In this document: positions 18,610 through 27,070 of the stretch, piece by piece
How positions within the stretch are numbered: position 1 is the stretch's first letter
Layout: every line of letters begins with the position of its first letter
NCBI GenBank assembly: GCA_963836015.1
Contig: CAWIIF010000012.1
Coordinates: 62,001 to 126,000 of the forward strand
DNA from: CAWCDJ01 sp963836015
GTDB lineage: Bacteria > Acidobacteriota > Terriglobia > Bryobacterales > Bryobacteraceae
Direction: 5' to 3'
DNA length: 64,000 bases
The notes under the pieces: generated by a model
Seen by the model: the letters and a program-made list of their open reading frames with translations, nothing else
Databases searched by the model: none
What the model was told of the DNA's origin: nothing
Position numbers and translations under genes: made by a program

Positions 18610-19749
18610 ATGTTTCGTCTTCTCAGCATTGTGTTCCTGGTCAGCCTGACGGCGGGCTTAGATCCGGCAATGGCCCAAACTGCGGCCGCGGCCCCGCGCC
18701 CGGCGCGTCCGACCCCGCCGACCCGCGATCCCCACACCCCCGGTTATGTCACGGCGAAGGAACTGCCCGACGGCGAGAACGCTCCGGCCAAGGCCGACGG
18801 CAACTTCATCCTGGGGCCCACTCATAGCCCGGCGCCGGAGATGACCGCGCAGGAAGGCGTCCCCCAAGGAGCGGTCTATACCTTCACCATGGAATCGGCC
18901 GACAGCAAGATCTATCCCGGCATCGCCCGCGAGCCGAACACGTTCGGCACGCCGGATCCCGCCGACCCGGCCAAATTGATCGTCACCACCAGCCACCCCG
19001 CTTCCTACACCCGGCGGGTGGCGGTGTACGTCCCCAAGCAGTACGTTCCGGGCACCGCCGCGCCGTTCATCGTCGGGGCGGACGGACCCGACCGGGCGCT
19101 GTTCACCGCGCTCGATAATCTGATCGCCCAGCACCGCGTGCCGGCGATGATTGCCATCTCGATCAGCAACGGCAGCGGCGACGCCCAGGGGAGCGAACGC
19201 GGCCTGGAGTACGACACGATGTCCGGCCGGTACGCGGAGTTCGTCGAGAAAGAAGTGCTGCCCCTCGTGGAGAAGCAGTACAACGTAAAGCTTACGAAGG
19301 ATCCCGAGGGCCGGGCGACCATGGGCGGCAGCTCCGGCGGCTCGTGCGCGCTGATCATGGCGTGGTATCACCCGGAGTTATACCACCGCGTCCTCACTTA
19401 CTCGGGCACCTATGTAAATCAGCAGTGGCCGTCGAACCCCGAGACGCCGCACGGCGCCTGGGAGTTCCACGAACACCTCATCCCCAACTCCCCGGTTAAG
19501 CCGATCCGTATCTGGATGGAAGTCGGCGACCGCGATCTTTTCAACCCGAATGTCATGCGGGATAACATGCACGACTGGGTCGTGGCCAATGAGAACATGG
19601 CCAAAGTGCTGGCGGCCAAGGGCTATCATTACCAGTTTGTTTTTGCGCGCAACGCCGGGCACACCGACCGCACGGTGAAACAGCAAACCCTGCCCGAGGC
19701 CCTGGAATACTTATGGCAGGGGTATCCGATCGCAGCGGCGAAGAATTGA
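18610..19749 (+). CDS. Secreted esterase, enterochelin-esterase-like alpha/beta hydrolase
   Basis: A 379-residue protein with a signal peptide (ends near AMAQ), a Pro/Ala-rich linker and an esterase-D/Fes-type alpha/beta hydrolase domain. The nucleophile elbow is MGGSSGGSCALIMAW, and the likely catalytic acid and histidine lie in VGDRDLF and NAGHTDRT near the C-terminus. Related exported enzymes hydrolyse siderophore esters, feruloyl or acetyl groups on carbohydrates; the substrate cannot be told here. AAGGAG sits 8 bases before the ATG. It is divergent from the permease gene across an AT-rich gap of about 180 bases. It converges on the HugZ-like gene, with the second hairpin repeat between them. 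Confidence 0.85.
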   Translation: MFRLLSIVFLVSLTAGLDPAMAQTAAAAPRPARPTPPTRDPHTPGYVTAKELPDGENAPAKADGNFILGPTHSPAPEMTAQEGVPQGAVYTFTMESADSKIYPGIAREPNTFGTPDPADPAKLIVTTSHPASYTRRVAVYVPKQYVPGTAAPFIVGADGPDRALFTALDNLIAQHRVPAMIAISISNGSGDAQGSERGLEYDTMSGRYAEFVEKEVLPLVEKQYNVKLTKDPEGRATMGGSSGGSCALIMAWYHPELYHRVLTYSGTYVNQQWPSNPETPHGAWEFHEHLIPNSPVKPIRIWMEVGDRDLFNPNVMRDNMHDWVVANENMAKVLAAKGYHYQFVFARNAGHTDRTVKQQTLPEALEYLWQGYPIAAAKN

Positions 19750-19772
19750 CTTGTAGTCTGACCTCGCAAAAG

Positions 19773-19836
19773 GCAAACCAGGTACAGGCACGAAGTTTCG
19801 CAAGAGCGGCGAAATTCGTGCCAGTCCCTGCTTTGC
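19773..19836. repeat. Long hairpin repeat (REP-like), copy 2
   Basis: The arms 19773-19801 and 19809-19836 pair over about 28 positions with a few mismatches around a short loop. Sequence, length and flank (CTCGCAAAAGG upstream, TTTGC end) match copy 1 at 2875-2942. Where the two copies differ, both arms often differ too, so the fold has been kept. Like copy 1 it lies between convergent genes. Confidence 0.75.
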
Positions 19837-19853
19837 AGCTCATTCCGTATCCA

Positions 19854-20618
19854 CTAGGCGTGCGCCTGGCGGACCATCTCGATGAGTACGGCCCGGGCAT
19901 CCTCCGGGCTTGCCACCTCGCGCAGAAACGCAACCCGGCAGCCATGGGCGCGGCCGCCGGATTGCAGCCGTAAATGGAAGCCCAGGCGATCGACGGAGGT
20001 CATGGCAGCCTCGTCCGCTTCTTCGCCGGCGAAGTGGTGGGCGATCAGACGCAGGGCTTCGGCGTGGTCCGCATTCATGTGCCGGATGATGCCGGGACCG
20101 GTTTCGGCGAGCGGGTCCGGGCGCACGCCGGCATATTCCGCGGCCGAGACCCATCCCATGACGCCGAACCCGCCGACGAAGTAGACACCCGAGATCTCCA
20201 GACGGTAATACGCGAAGTCGCTATAGTTCTGCCACTGGCGGGCGTTCTCGTAGCGCGAGAGGTAGAGTTCGCCGACTTCTCCGGCGGGCGCCTCCTCCGC
20301 GGTGCCCACGAGGGTGACACGCGCCGAGCCGAGCGGATCGCCGGATGCATGGGGCTCGGTGACGAACAGGCTGGCGCGAGGGTCATGCTGCAGGTTCTGG
20401 GTGTGCATCGCCATGCTGCTGATGAAGATGACGGGGCGCCCCAACTCGTCGGCCGCGTAGGGCATCAGGGAGCCGAACGGGAAGCCGGGAAACTTGCGCG
20501 AATGAGTGGAGAGGCTGCCGATGCGGCCGAGGGCCGCGAGGGTGCGGGCGCGTTCGGCCAGCGACGTCTCGGGAATGTTCGAAGCGGCGGGTCCGGGACC
20601 GGCATGCAGGTTGGACAC
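19854..20618 (-). CDS. HugZ-like heme/flavin-binding split-barrel protein (PNPOx-like plus DUF2470)
   Basis: A 254-residue protein. Residues about 20-160 form a pyridoxamine-phosphate-oxidase-like split barrel (SLSTHSRKFPGFPFGSLMPY, FISSMAMHTQNLQHDPRASL), which in this family binds FMN or heme. The C-terminal DUF2470 part has IIRHMNADHAEALRLIAHHF. HugZ relatives help degrade heme or act as FMN-binding proteins of unknown role. The GTG at 20618 is the best start before conserved sequence; no good Shine-Dalgarno sequence is seen. It is divergent from the DUF1080 gene, and the start regions of the two genes lie only about 37 bases apart. Confidence 0.82.
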   Translation of the reverse strand: MSNLHAGPGPAASNIPETSLAERARTLAALGRIGSLSTHSRKFPGFPFGSLMPYAADELGRPVIFISSMAMHTQNLQHDPRASLFVTEPHASGDPLGSARVTLVGTAEEAPAGEVGELYLSRYENARQWQNYSDFAYYRLEISGVYFVGGFGVMGWVSAAEYAGVRPDPLAETGPGIIRHMNADHAEALRLIAHHFAGEEADEAAMTSVDRLGFHLRLQSGGRAHGCRVAFLREVASPEDARAVLIEMVRQAHA

Positions 20619-20641
20619 GATTCCATGGTATCGCGCGAGGG

Positions 20642-20647
20642 TACAAT
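20642..20647 (+). promoter_or_regulatory. -10 box (TACAAT) adjacent to the DUF1080 gene start
   Basis: TACAAT ends 7 bases before the ATG at 20655, the same distance as at alr. No Shine-Dalgarno sequence is present between them, so a leaderless transcript is likely. No clear -35 is visible. Confidence 0.4.
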
Positions 20648-20654
20648 CATCTGC

Positions 20655-21788
20655 ATGAAGCGACGCGATTTTCTCACCGCGGCGGCGGTTTCGCCGGTTC
20701 TTTGTGCGGCTCCGCAGGCTGCCGGCGAGGTGGGGTTCACGACCTTGTTCGACGGCCGTACCCTTGATGGATGGTCGGTGGCGGACGGTCCGGAATCGGC
20801 CTTCTACGTGGACGACGGCGCCATCGTGGTGCACGAAAGCGCGGGGTTCCCGGCGTGGCTGCGCTCGGCGCGCCAGTACGAGAACTTCGATTTCCGCGGC
20901 GAGTTCTTCGTCAAGGGGTGGACCGATTCCGGCATCTATCTGCATGCGCCGGAGCACGGCCGCAACATGTGGTGCGGGATGCAGATCCACATCTTCCACC
21001 AGGTGGACGAAAAGCCGGCGCCGGAATCGATGGGGGCGATCTTCCCGGTCGTGGCGCCACTCAAGGTGAACGTGCGGAACCAGGGCGAGTGGAACGCGTT
21101 CCGCATCCAGATGGAGTGGCCGCGGCTCCAGGTGTGGACCAACGGCGAGCTGATGCAGGATCTGGACGTCGAGAAGGTTCCCGAACTGCGCCACCGTCTG
21201 CGCAAAGGGTACCTGGGGCTGGAATCGCTCTCGTACCCGATCCGCTTCCGCAACCTGCGCGTGCGGGAACTGCCTCCAGGCGTGAAATGGTCGCCGCTCT
21301 ACGAGACGCCCGCGGACTTCGCGAAGTGGCATGTCTCGCAGGGCAAGCCGGGCTTCCAGGCGGTCGGCGGAGTTCTCTACAGCAACGGTCTCGGGCATTT
21401 CGCCACCAACGAGAAGTTCCGCGATTTCGAGCTGCAGATGTATGTGCGGCATGCCCGGCACCACAACGGCGGCGTCCTGTTTCGTACCGAAGGGCGGGGG
21501 AACGGCGGGCGGCATTACGAGATTCAACTGCACGATGTGGAGGGCGCGCACTATCCTACGGGGTCGCTCTACACGTACAAGCGGGCGCTCTATCCGCGCA
21601 TCGAGGCCGAGACGTGGTGGCCGTTGCAGCTACGAGTGAAGGACAATACCTGCCTGGTGCGGATCAACGGGGAGACGGTGGTCGAGTACGACCGGCTGGA
21701 GAACCTCGAGGAAGGGCCGATCGAGCTGCAGGCGCACGACGCGGGCAAGTGGACCGAGTACAAGCAGATTCTGATCCGGCGGATTTAA
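20655..21788 (+). CDS. Tat-exported protein with two DUF1080 (3-keto-disaccharide hydrolase-like) domains
   Basis: A 377-residue protein beginning MKRRDFLTAAAVSPVLCAA, a twin-arginine signal. It contains two concanavalin-like DUF1080 domains: residues about 28-205 (TLFDGRTLDGWSVADG, GIYLHAPEHG, MQIHIFHQ) and about 215-377 (GVLFRTEGRG, HYEIQLHDVEG, RINGETVVEYDRLENLEEG). The family includes 3-keto-disaccharide hydrolases and many putative secreted glycan-binding or -cleaving proteins of Acidobacteriota, Planctomycetota and Bacteroidota. Export through Tat suggests it folds in the cytoplasm. Its stop overlaps by 4 bases the end of the convergent apbE gene. Confidence 0.85.
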   Translation: MKRRDFLTAAAVSPVLCAAPQAAGEVGFTTLFDGRTLDGWSVADGPESAFYVDDGAIVVHESAGFPAWLRSARQYENFDFRGEFFVKGWTDSGIYLHAPEHGRNMWCGMQIHIFHQVDEKPAPESMGAIFPVVAPLKVNVRNQGEWNAFRIQMEWPRLQVWTNGELMQDLDVEKVPELRHRLRKGYLGLESLSYPIRFRNLRVRELPPGVKWSPLYETPADFAKWHVSQGKPGFQAVGGVLYSNGLGHFATNEKFRDFELQMYVRHARHHNGGVLFRTEGRGNGGRHYEIQLHDVEGAHYPTGSLYTYKRALYPRIEAETWWPLQLRVKDNTCLVRINGETVVEYDRLENLEEGPIELQAHDAGKWTEYKQILIRRI

Positions 21789-22738
21789 CGTCGCGGCCAA
21801 TTCGGGGACTCGATCGCGCCTTTTTCTGTGACGATCAGCGCCGCTACTCCGGGCTTGCGGCGCACGAGGGCCATACCGCGTTCCGGTCCGAGGACGCTCA
21901 CGGCGGTCGCCAGGGAGTCGGCATCCATTCCTCGGGCGGCCACGATGGTCACGGTGATCGGTAGCGTCAGGCCGGTATCGGTGGAAGGGTCGATGATGTG
22001 GGAGTACCGCTTGCCGCCGATGTCCAGATGTTGTTCCTCGCTTCCGGAGGTGGAGACGGCGGCGTTGCGCAGTTCCACAACGCGCGTGGAGTCACCCGCT
22101 CCGATCTTCCAACCGTTCTCGCCGGGCGGTGGGTCGCCGAAAGCGAGGTCTCCGCTCACCGCCACGAGGGCGCTCCGGATGCCCGATTGCGCGAGGACGG
22201 ACAGCGCGGCGTCCGCGGCGTAGCCCTTCGCGATGCCTCCGAGGTCCAACTGCATGCCGGCCTGGTCGAGTGTTACGGTGCCGGCCGCGGCGTCGATGTG
22301 GAGTTTGCGGAAGCCGGACCGCGCGGCGGCTTCCTTCAGTGCTTCGGCCGCAGGCAGCCGGTGATCGCGGCGCGCCTGCCGCCACAACCGGATCACCGGC
22401 CCGAGCGTCACATCGAAGGCGCCGCCGGTTTCCTCCGCCAGTTGCCGGGAGGCTTCGAGCACGCGCAGCAGATCAGGGCCGGCTTTGACGGGCCGGCGGG
22501 CGGCGGCCATGCAGATGCGGTTCAGCTCGCTATCGGGCCGGTAGTCGGACAGGGCCTGGTCGAGCTGCGAGATGCGATCGAAGGCCGCCCGGAAGGCCGA
22601 CTTCGCCTGTTGGGAGTCGACGGCGTACAGCTTGATCCGCACGAGCGTGCCCATGTGCGGCTCCACGGCCTCGAAGGGTTCCACGGCTGAGGCAACTGAG
22701 CACGCCAGTAATGCAAGGAGCGCCGCCCTACTGCTCAT
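21785..22738 (-). CDS. apbE: FAD:protein FMN transferase (ApbE family)
   Basis: A 317-residue exported protein with signal peptide MSSRAALLALLACSVASA. ApbE motifs: MGTLVRIKLYA at the N-terminus, SDYRPDSELNRI, the FAD-binding LDLGGIAKGYAAD (about 170), ALVAVSGDLAF, and the metal site SHIIDPSTDTGL plus DADSLATAVSVLG near the C-terminus. It covalently attaches FMN to threonines of periplasmic or membrane flavoproteins (Rnf/Nqr subunits, FMN-binding domains). No obvious target is encoded nearby. Its start overlaps the end of the upstream SUMF-domain gene by 11 bases, implying translational coupling. Confidence 0.92.
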   Translation of the reverse strand: MSSRAALLALLACSVASAVEPFEAVEPHMGTLVRIKLYAVDSQQAKSAFRAAFDRISQLDQALSDYRPDSELNRICMAAARRPVKAGPDLLRVLEASRQLAEETGGAFDVTLGPVIRLWRQARRDHRLPAAEALKEAAARSGFRKLHIDAAAGTVTLDQAGMQLDLGGIAKGYAADAALSVLAQSGIRSALVAVSGDLAFGDPPPGENGWKIGAGDSTRVVELRNAAVSTSGSEEQHLDIGGKRYSHIIDPSTDTGLTLPITVTIVAARGMDADSLATAVSVLGPERGMALVRRKPGVAALIVTEKGAIESPNWPRR

Positions 22739-23780
22739 CGTGCTCGACGCCGTTGTTCCAGTAGCGGTACATCTCGTCCGCGGTGGGGACCTTCACCGGG
22801 CGCACCAGGCGGAAGCCCAGCCACTGTGCGTCGGTCTCGTACCAGATGCTCTTGGGCAGCTGCGGGTCCTGCTGCTTCCAGGAAGCGTCCGACGCTACGC
22901 GGGCGGCACAGCGCAGCATCTCGGCCGGGTCATTCCACGAGCCGCCCCGCACCGCGTTCGGATACGGCTTGGTGGCCTTCACCCAAGGGTCCGATTGGGC
23001 GGCGGACGGATAAGGCTCATACTGATCGAGGGTCCACTCCATGACGTTGCCCATCATGTCGTAGAGACCCCAGGGATTGGGCTTCCTGGTCCCAACCTTT
23101 TGATATTTGCCCTGGCTGTTGGCCGAATACCAGGCGTAATCGCCGAGCTTGGCAGGATCGTCGCCGAAGGAGTACACGGTGGTCGTGCCGGCCCGGCAGG
23201 CGTATTCCCATTCGGCCTCGGTCGGCAAACGGTAGAACTCCCCGGTCTTCGCGCTGAGCCACTCCGCGTATTTATTGGCGGCGTGCTGGGTCATGCTGAT
23301 GGCGGGGAAGCCGTTGATCCCCATCCCGAAACTCATCTCGACATACGGGCGCGTCGGGCGGCTCACGGCATCCACCGTTGGGTCCTTTGGTGCGGCCCCG
23401 CCGGCTGCCTGGGTGTCGAACATGAAGAGGCGGTACTCGTCCCAGGTCACTTCGCGCGCCTGCATCCAGAAGGCATCGATCTTGACCTTGTGCTGCGGCT
23501 GCTCGTCCTTCTGTTTGTGGGGGTCGGAGGGCGGCGACCCCATTTCGAATTCGCCCTCCGGCACGGGGACGATGTCAAACGAGACGGTGGTGCCCGGAAT
23601 GACAGTGGTGGCAGGGCCGGCCTTTCGCGCGGACGCTTGCTCGCGGGCCTGGATGCGCTCGTAAATACGCTGTACGTTGGCGTGCTCCGCGGCGGCTTCG
23701 TCGCCGGCCTTGGCGGTTTGCGCGGGGGCTCCGGCCGCTGTGAGAAGCGCGGCCAGCACCGCTGCCCAGGTTCGCGCCAT
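22728..23780 (-). CDS. Secreted SUMF1/FGE-sulfatase-domain protein without the FGE cysteine pair
   Basis: A 350-residue protein with a signal peptide (ends near GAPAQ), a short coiled-coil-like stretch, then a formylglycine-generating-enzyme-type fold: PVPEGEFEMGSPPSD, FWMQAREVTWDEYRLFM, YRLPTEAEWEYACRAGTTTVY, YDMMGNVMEWTLD, VRGGSWNDPAEMLRCAARVA and WLGFRLVRP. True FGE needs two active-site cysteines after the RGGS motif. Here only one Cys (RCAAR) is present, at the position shared by non-catalytic relatives, so sulfatase activation is unlikely. It follows the oxidoreductase by 4 bases and overlaps apbE. Possible roles are binding, or iron-dependent chemistry as in EgtB relatives. Confidence 0.88.
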   Translation of the reverse strand: MARTWAAVLAALLTAAGAPAQTAKAGDEAAAEHANVQRIYERIQAREQASARKAGPATTVIPGTTVSFDIVPVPEGEFEMGSPPSDPHKQKDEQPQHKVKIDAFWMQAREVTWDEYRLFMFDTQAAGGAAPKDPTVDAVSRPTRPYVEMSFGMGINGFPAISMTQHAANKYAEWLSAKTGEFYRLPTEAEWEYACRAGTTTVYSFGDDPAKLGDYAWYSANSQGKYQKVGTRKPNPWGLYDMMGNVMEWTLDQYEPYPSAAQSDPWVKATKPYPNAVRGGSWNDPAEMLRCAARVASDASWKQQDPQLPKSIWYETDAQWLGFRLVRPVKVPTADEMYRYWNNGVEHDEQ

Positions 23781-23784
23781 GCCT

Positions 23785-25086
23785 TTAGACCAGCTTGGTG
23801 ACGCCCGGCTGGGCCAGGGGCGGAAACGGCAGGCTGCCGTTCCATTCGAGGTGATCGGGGAACAGCTTCTCCTGCGAGTTCATGGCCTGGTCCCAGGTGA
23901 CCTGCTGGCCGGTGTACGCGGCCATGCGACCCATCAGGGCCAGCATGGTGCTGCCTGCCATGCGTTTGCCGTCGTTCATCGGCTGGTTCTTGCGGATCGA
24001 GGCGAAGAGCAGGTCGTGCTCGCGCTGGTACATGTTGTACTGCTGTCCGGTGAACGTCCAGTTGGTTTTGCCTTCGATGCGCGGATGCGGGCCGCGGCCG
24101 ATAGTGCAGGTTCCGTCGGTGCCCAGCATGTAATCCGAATTCTCGTTGTAGCAGCCCACGATCTGGCGGTTGGCCAGAAAAGCACGGGTACCATTCGGAT
24201 AGATGTAATTGACTTCGAAGTGGTCGTAAATATTTCCGCCCTCGGCGGGAATGACGCGGCCTCCCACGGCCACGCAACTGGCCGGCGGTTCATCGTGCAT
24301 GGCCCACGAGATCTTGTCGACGCTGTGGACCGCCTGTTCCACGATGCTGTCGCCGCAGAGCCAGACGAAGTTGTACCAGTTGCGAATCTGCCACTCGACG
24401 TCGCTCATACCGGCGGGACGGGCGCTGGCGGGCGGCATAGGCTTCACCGGGCTGGTGTAGTACGTGGCATAGTAGGCCACCAGGCGGCCGATCGCGCCGT
24501 TTTCCACCTGCTGGAAGGTGTCCTCGATCATGTTGTTGTAGCGCCAGCAGAAGCCCGCCACGAGCGAAAGATTTTTCTGCTTGGCCTTTTCGGATGTCTC
24601 GAGGACCATGCGAACGCCGGGAGCATCGGTGGAGCACGGCTTTTCGCAGAAGATGTGTTTGTTCGCGGCGACACAAGCGGCCAGGTGATACGGCCGGAAG
24701 CCGGGAGGCGTGGTCAGGATTACCACGTCAACTCCGCTGCCGATGACCTTCTGGTACGCATCCAGGCCGATGTACTGGCTGGCCTGGTCGACCTTCACGC
24801 GGTCCGCGATCTTGGAGATTCGCTTCAGGGATTGCAGGGAGTGATCGATCTGCCCCTGGTCGATGTCGGCTACGGCGGTGAGCTCGGCGTAATCGTCGGC
24901 GGTCAGCGCCTGGGAAGCGGCGCCGGTGCCGCGGCCGCCGCAGCCCACCAGGCCCACCTTGATGGCATTGGTAACGGTCTGCGCGGAGATGATGGCTGGA
25001 AACCCGGTGGCCAGCGCGGCGCCTACGGCCGCGCCGCTGGTCTTGAGAAAGTTACGGCGGTCTGAATTCGTCTGTTTATCGATCAT
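23785..25086 (-). CDS. Tat-exported Gfo/Idh/MocA-family oxidoreductase
   Basis: A 433-residue protein with a twin-arginine signal (SDRRNFLKTSGAAVGAAL) and a Rossmann domain starting KVGLVGCGGRGTGAA. The family's catalytic motif EKPCSTD is at about 159-165 and the C-terminal alpha/beta domain follows. Export with bound NAD(P) is typical of the large secreted subgroup in Acidobacteriota and Planctomycetota, which act on sugars or glycosides. It is the first gene of a three-gene leftward operon with the SUMF-domain protein and ApbE, with gaps of 4 and -11 bases. The shared role of the three is unclear. Confidence 0.9.
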   Translation of the reverse strand: MIDKQTNSDRRNFLKTSGAAVGAALATGFPAIISAQTVTNAIKVGLVGCGGRGTGAASQALTADDYAELTAVADIDQGQIDHSLQSLKRISKIADRVKVDQASQYIGLDAYQKVIGSGVDVVILTTPPGFRPYHLAACVAANKHIFCEKPCSTDAPGVRMVLETSEKAKQKNLSLVAGFCWRYNNMIEDTFQQVENGAIGRLVAYYATYYTSPVKPMPPASARPAGMSDVEWQIRNWYNFVWLCGDSIVEQAVHSVDKISWAMHDEPPASCVAVGGRVIPAEGGNIYDHFEVNYIYPNGTRAFLANRQIVGCYNENSDYMLGTDGTCTIGRGPHPRIEGKTNWTFTGQQYNMYQREHDLLFASIRKNQPMNDGKRMAGSTMLALMGRMAAYTGQQVTWDQAMNSQEKLFPDHLEWNGSLPFPPLAQPGVTKLV

Positions 25087-25135
25087 GGCCCCTCGTCAGA
25101 GCCATTCTACACGACCCCGGCGCGGCGGACGTCCT

Positions 25136-26848
25136 TCAGTTCCCGGTCAACTCGTGGGCGCGTGCCAGATCGACGTCGGCGCCGGCTTTGTCTCCGGCCG
25201 CGCGGCGGGCAGCGGACCGGTTTAAGTATGCGTTGCCGTACGACGGATTCAGGCGGATCGCCTGGTCGAAATCGGCAATCGCTTCCGTAAGCTGTTTCAA
25301 CCGGAAATGTGCGTAACCGCGCGCGTTGTAGGCGAGCGCCATCGAAGGGTTGATCGCCAGCGCGGCGGTCAGGGACTGGATGGCTTCCGCGAACTTACCC
25401 TCCTGAAGCAACTGGCGCCCGCGTGCGTGCAGCGCCGGGGCGTTCGTGCCGGCGGGGGCTGGAGCCGTGGGGGCACTCGTTACCGGCGGGGGTGCCGGAG
25501 GGGCTGTTGCAGGAGCGGGCTTCGCGACAGGTTGCACTGGGGCGGGCGGCGCGGCCGGGGGCGCCTCTTCGGTCTTGGCCGGCTCTTCCGGCTTGGCCGG
25601 CTTTGCCGGCGGGCTGGGGAGCACGACGCTGCCGGTGTCCGGCTCTTTCTCCTTGGCGAGCGCGTTCTGGACGATGTCCCGGACCTTGGCTTCCGCTTCC
25701 GCCATGAGTCTCACGGCGTCCGCATTTTGCGGGTCGAGAAAGGTCGCCTTCTTCAGATCGTCGAGCGACTCATCGTAGCGCCCGAGCAGGAAGTAGGCGC
25801 TGCCGCGGGCATACCAGGCGAGGGCATAGTTGGGATTCAGGGTGATCGCCATGGTGCGGTCGGCAATCCCTTTGTCGTGCCGCCCCATCAGGTGATACGA
25901 GCCGCCGCGCGCGATGTAGGCATCGGGATTCTTGGGTTCGAGCTGTACGGCGTGGTCGCGATCCTGGAACGCCTCTTCGAGCTTCTGCTGCCGCGCATAG
26001 ACCGAGGCGCGCGCCAGATAGAGGCGGACGTCGTTGGGGTCGCGCCGGATGGCCTCGGAATAATCGGCGATGGCGCCGGGGTCGTCGTTCAGCCGCTCGC
26101 GCACGGCACCCCGCACGCGCAGCGCGCGTACGTCGCCGGGGTTCACTTTCAGGGCCGACGTCAGGTCGATCAGCGATCGCTGGTAGTCTTCGAGGGAAGC
26201 GTAGGCGACCCCGCGCTCGACCAGCGCGATCTCGTGGTCGGGCTTGTGACTGAGGCAGAGGTCGAAATCGTCGATTGCGTCGCGGTACTTGCCGAGCGCC
26301 GCGCGGGCCATGCCGCGGCCCTTGTACGGCTCCGGATTGTCGATGCGGAGCTTGATGGCGCGGGTGTAATCGTCGATGGCTTTGACGTATTGCTTGGTAG
26401 CCAGGTAGGCGTCGCCGCGGCCGGTATAGACCTCGGTCCGTTCCAACTGAAAATTGATGGCGGAGGTGTAATCCTGAATCGCGGCTTCCGGTTTTCCGAT
26501 CGCGCCGAAGAACCGGCCTCGAGCGGCGTAGGCGTTGCCGTCGCCCGGTTGGACGTGTACGGCCTGCTCCAGGTCCGCGGCGGCTTTATCTTTCTCGCCG
26601 GCCGCGAAATAATCCTGCCCGCGGGCGATCCAGGCGGAGGAGTTCGATTCATCCGCGGCGATTGCCTCGGTGTAAGCGACGATCGCGACCGGGTGATTGC
26701 CCTCTTCGTCCGCGCGCACTCCGCGCTGGAAGGCGGCCAGCGACTTCTTCCTGTCGGGTTTGGAGTCTGCCCCGTTAACCGGCAGTATCATGCCGGTAAT
26801 AGCCAGCGATACTACGATCCGCGCGGCGAGGGGTTTTCCCATCCACAT
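25136..26848 (-). CDS. Secreted tetratricopeptide-repeat protein
   Basis: A 570-residue protein with a hydrophobic N-terminus (about residues 7-27, ending VNGADS). Roughly ten TPR units with YxxRGxAYxxLGxYxxAIxDFxxAI-like spacing fill residues about 40-385. A Pro/Ala/Lys-rich linker (about 400-465) and three more TPRs at the end follow. It is probably a periplasmic or membrane-anchored scaffold for protein contacts. The ATG at 26848 has GGAAG upstream; a GTG at 26869 would add seven residues that look non-coding. It is divergent from the cobalamin-riboswitch operon, and the two probably share the promoter region around 26849-26880. Confidence 0.85.
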   Translation of the reverse strand: MWMGKPLAARIVVSLAITGMILPVNGADSKPDRKKSLAAFQRGVRADEEGNHPVAIVAYTEAIAADESNSSAWIARGQDYFAAGEKDKAAADLEQAVHVQPGDGNAYAARGRFFGAIGKPEAAIQDYTSAINFQLERTEVYTGRGDAYLATKQYVKAIDDYTRAIKLRIDNPEPYKGRGMARAALGKYRDAIDDFDLCLSHKPDHEIALVERGVAYASLEDYQRSLIDLTSALKVNPGDVRALRVRGAVRERLNDDPGAIADYSEAIRRDPNDVRLYLARASVYARQQKLEEAFQDRDHAVQLEPKNPDAYIARGGSYHLMGRHDKGIADRTMAITLNPNYALAWYARGSAYFLLGRYDESLDDLKKATFLDPQNADAVRLMAEAEAKVRDIVQNALAKEKEPDTGSVVLPSPPAKPAKPEEPAKTEEAPPAAPPAPVQPVAKPAPATAPPAPPPVTSAPTAPAPAGTNAPALHARGRQLLQEGKFAEAIQSLTAALAINPSMALAYNARGYAHFRLKQLTEAIADFDQAIRLNPSYGNAYLNRSAARRAAGDKAGADVDLARAHELTGN

Positions 26849-26860
26849 GGCTTCCAGATT

Positions 26861-26870
26861 AGTGTACACT
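26861..26870. promoter_or_regulatory. Perfect palindrome AGTGTACACT between divergent genes
   Basis: A 10-base perfect palindrome lies 13 bases upstream of the TPR gene start and about 23 bases before the riboswitch. TACACT (26865-26870) would serve as a -10 box for the rightward B12 operon, and its mirror image would serve the leftward gene. It could equally be a regulator site; no second copy is seen. Confidence 0.3.
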
Positions 26871-26892
26871 CGGGGGGAAGTCGAAATTCCGC

Positions 26893-27033
26893 TGGTGTTC
26901 GGGAAGCTGGTGAGAATCCAGCACAGCCCCGCTACTGTAATCGCTTAGGATCCGCCGAAAGAGCCACTGTTCCCGCAAGGAATGGGAAGGCCGGAGGGTC
27001 CGGTGAGGCGTAAGTCAGGAGACCGGCCGGCGT
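26893..27033 (+). promoter_or_regulatory. Cobalamin (B12) riboswitch
   Basis: The order and spacing of conserved blocks fit the AdoCbl/Cbl aptamer: CTGGTGAGAATCCAGC (26907-26922), the CAGCCCCGC..ACTGTAA core (26924-26940), GCCACTG (26963-26969), GGGAAGGC (26984-26991) and the B12 box AAGTCAGGAGACC (27012-27024). The next gene is a TonB-type receptor, followed by a cobalamin adenosyltransferase. The 40 bases after the aptamer contain a GGAGGAG ribosome site flanked by CGAG/CTCG arms and no T-run, which favours control of translation over termination. When cobalamin is bound, expression of the uptake operon should fall. Confidence 0.95.
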
Positions 27034-27070
27034 GATCTATTCGCTTGGCTCTCGAGGGAGGAGCTCGAAA

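Noticed and set aside
22728..23780. True formylglycine-generating enzyme
   Set aside because: The two active-site cysteines after the RGGS motif are absent and no sulfatase is nearby.
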